Of a stretch of DNA of 6,818 nt, positions 5,544 to 6,818 are shown piece after piece. The stretch is taken from contig DHDG01000013.1 in assembly GCA_002399265.1 (NCBI GenBank), forward strand, positions 19,153 to 25,970, given 5' to 3'. This stretch comes from Firmicutes bacterium UBA4882 (lineage in GTDB: Bacteria; Bacillota; UBA4882). Every line of letters starts with the position of its first letter. Positions within the stretch are counted from its first letter, which is position 1. The notes under the pieces were generated by a model. That model saw only the letters and a list, made by a program, of their open reading frames with translations. It had not been told where the DNA came from and did no database searches. The translations under genes were made by a program, and so were the position numbers.

Positions 5544-6317
5544 ATGCTTGTGAAAAGAGTCCTGTTTTATGCCCTATGCCTGGCTGCCGCTTTATCTATG
5601 TGTTTTTCCGGAACTGGCTGTTTCACAAAGACGGGAACCGTTACGGGGCTAGTCCTTGATGCAACAAATGGATTACCCGTTTCCGGAGTGTCGGTTTCCT
5701 GTGATGACGCCTCAACTACTACCGGATCTAACGGACGTTTTACTCTTGTTGTCGAAATTGGCCAATAGACGCTGCGCTTTACTAAAACCGGTTACTTTAG
5801 CTACTCATTGACAGTCTTCGTAGAAGAAGATGCAACCACAGAAATTGAAACTCCCGCGATGATTGCCCCAACGGTTGGAACCGGACAGGTCAGGATCGTC
5901 TTGTCTTGGGGAGCTGAACCGCGCGACCTCGATTCGCATCTATGGACCCCAAGCGATTATCATGTCTATTACGGAGACGAGGGTGCCGCCGATGCTTCCC
6001 CCTGGGCATGGCTCGATGTTGATGACGTCACCAGCTACGGCCCAGAGACGATTACCATCACCTCTGTACAATCCGGGACATACTACTATAGCGTACACAA
6101 TTACTCGGGCGAACACCCGTTGAGCCAATCAGGGGCAAAAGTAGAGGTATACAATCATAGCGGGCTTGTTAGAACTTTTTACGTCCCTGCCTCCGGGACC
6201 GGGGACTGGTGGAATATCTTTTCGATGAATGGCGGCGCGATCACTACCATTAACGCAATCGCCGATGACTCGTCGCGATTGATGGATCGAACGATGCCTC
6301 CTAAGGCCGGCCAATAG
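5544..6317 (+). pseudogene. Secreted lipoprotein, CarboxypepD_reg-like plus YfaP/DUF2135 domains, split by in-frame TAG
   Basis: One reading frame of 258 codons is broken by TAG at 5766-5768. The first part (74 residues) has a basic start, a hydrophobic signal (about 5-22) and Cys26 in SGTGC, a loose lipobox. It then begins a carboxypeptidase-regulatory-like beta domain: GTVTGLVLDATNGLPVSGVSV, then SNGRFTLVVEIGQ. After the stop the same domain resumes as TLRFTKTGYF. In this domain the usual pattern is G-x-Y-x-L, so the TAG most likely replaces a Tyr codon by one base change. The rest is a DUF2135 domain: VRIVLSWGAEPRDLDSHLW, a DVDDVTSYGPETI block, and GTYYYSVHNYSG. The role is unknown; it is probably anchored outside the membrane. 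No new start with a ribosome site follows the TAG. The start may instead be GTG 5550. Pseudogene or amber readthrough are both possible, and I favour a recent pseudogene or a sequencing error. Confidence 0.75.
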
Positions 6318-6351
6318 GAAGGATTATAACTGCCATACCCCAGACGGCACG

Positions 6352-6381
6352 AGAGGGGCAACAAAGCATGCCCCTCTTTTT
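6352..6381 (+). terminator. Rho-independent terminator after the lipoprotein gene
   Basis: AGAGGGGCA at 6352-6360 and TGCCCCTCT at 6369-6377 form a perfect 9-bp GC-rich stem with an 8-base loop, followed by a T-run at 6377-6381. It has no T-run on the minus strand, so it serves the plus-strand gene. Confidence 0.93.
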
Positions 6382-6399
6382 GTTCTCTGGCGAGGATCC

Positions 6400-6619
6400 T
6401 TATAAATGGACAATTGTAGCCCCTTCCCATTTCTCTCTCAAATACTCAGCGACTAGCCGCCGATGGCAGTGCTCGCTGGTAGCTTCGCCAAGTGATTTTC
6501 CCGCCCTTTAATGCTTCAAACAGATCCTTTGACGGAGCCAATTCGATATTATGTTTGTATTCAATACTGCATAACTCACGCAGGAAGAAAGCCAAGATCC
6601 CGATTGTGTAAATTTCCAT
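6400..6619 (-). pseudogene. DUF488 family gene with two internal deletions and a frameshift
   Basis: ATG 6619 has a good ribosome site (GGGGGGAG six bases before) and opens MEIYTIG, the classic DUF488 N-terminus. It passes directly into LAFFLRELCSIEYKH and NIELAPSKDLFEALKGGKIT, which match the middle of the family. The usual GF and DVR section between them (some 40 residues) is missing in frame. Around 6488-6496 the match moves one base to the next frame, giving GEATSEHCHRRLVAEYL and on to a TAA at 6400-6402. This includes the family's CxE...CHR region, but the roughly 30 preceding residues and the first Cys of LLC are gone. In the original frame a stop comes soon after. About 72 of perhaps 140-180 codons remain. 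DUF488 proteins are of unknown function. The gene is convergent with the lipoprotein gene. Confidence 0.85.
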
Positions 6620-6639
6620 GCCATGCTCCCCCCATTGCG

Positions 6640-6667
6640 GTTATATTTTTCATTCGGATTATGTCAT
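6640..6667 (-). promoter_or_regulatory. Candidate promoter for the DUF488 remnant
   Basis: On the minus strand ATGACA (6667-6662), a 16-base spacer and TATAAC (6645-6640) match the vegetative sigma consensus at five of six positions in each box. It sits about 20 bases before the ATG, so the leader would be short. Confidence 0.45.
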
Positions 6668-6717
6668 TTCCTGCTATAGGAGCGGTGTATAATTAAGTTC
6701 GCAATTTGACATAGGAA

Positions 6718-6786
6718 AAGCCATCGGGAACTCCGAAATGGTAAGTTGCTAGACAAACCACGAAAGGAGTTAGTACCCGATGGCTT
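6718..6786 (+). promoter_or_regulatory. Leader hairpin enclosing ribosome site and start codon
   Basis: AAGCCATCGGG (6718-6728) is the exact complement of CCCGATGGCTT (6776-6786), and the adjoining AACTCC (6729-6734) is the exact complement of GGAGTT (6766-6771). Only AGTA (6772-6775) is unpaired on one side, giving 17 base pairs around a 31-base loop. The ATG at 6780 and the GGAG of the ribosome site are both in the stem. Such structures limit translation of readthrough transcripts in some insertion sequences (IS10, IS50 and IS200 are known cases). Confidence 0.65.
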
Positions 6787-6818
6787 ACAATCAGGATACC
6801 GCATCCTTCGAAAAAATG
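6780..6818 (+). CDS. Start of an unidentified gene, possibly a transposase
   Basis: ATG 6780 follows AAAGGAG (6763-6769) at ten bases and begins MAYNQDTASFEKM before the window ends. Thirteen residues are too few to assign a family. The hairpin over its start and the decayed genes beside it suggest the left end of an insertion sequence, but no terminal repeat pair or target duplication can be seen without the right end. TTGACA at 6706-6711 lacks a good -10 box at the right distance; a TATAAT at 6688-6693 lacks a good -35 box. Confidence 0.4.
   Translation, partial: MAYNQDTASFEKM

Noticed and set aside
6511..6696. Plus-strand open frame of 61 codons.
   Set aside because: It is antisense to the DUF488 remnant, which gives clear family matches.

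Overview
The window looks like chromosomal DNA from an anaerobic-type Bacillota (Clostridia or Negativicutes grade). The evidence is strong GGAGG ribosome binding sites, two probable TTG starts placed eight bases after such sites, GC content near 50% by eye, and the gene families present. The assignment to phylum is an inference and no species is claimed. I saw no rRNA, tRNA or CRISPR array.

Layout. Positions 1-599 (minus) hold a membrane metallopeptidase of the M50B-like type that runs off the left edge. Its natural start region is broken by an in-frame TGA. A 280-base divergent spacer follows, carrying two kinds of 16-bp tandem repeat. Then come a DUF445 membrane protein (887-2086, plus) and cutC (2163-2873, plus). 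CutC overlaps tail to tail with a YkgJ-type cysteine-cluster protein (2838-3527, minus). Positions 3528-3807 are mostly empty apart from a palindrome and a short orphan frame. A GNAT acetyltransferase that appears to lack its last strand (3808-4278, minus) comes next, then the 5' stub of a lipoprotein gene (4423-4578) and an intact nitroreductase (4614-5420, plus).

The right end is decayed. A secreted lipoprotein with a carboxypeptidase-regulatory-like domain and a YfaP/DUF2135 domain (5544-6317) is split by one in-frame TAG and closed by a strong terminator. A DUF488 gene on the minus strand (6400-6619) has lost two internal blocks and its frame. At the edge, a new gene (from 6780) has its ribosome site and start codon inside a long predicted leader hairpin, as is known for some insertion-sequence transposases.

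The genes do not form one pathway. DUF445 and cutC are the only likely co-transcribed pair. The main theme is gene erosion: five of the ten genes or gene remnants (M50, GNAT, lipoprotein stub, DUF2135 lipoprotein, DUF488) show a stop, truncation or deletion. I found no convincing new multi-gene system. The points most worth checking are the two in-frame stops, the leader hairpin, the 16-bp repeats and the paired operator-like palindromes.
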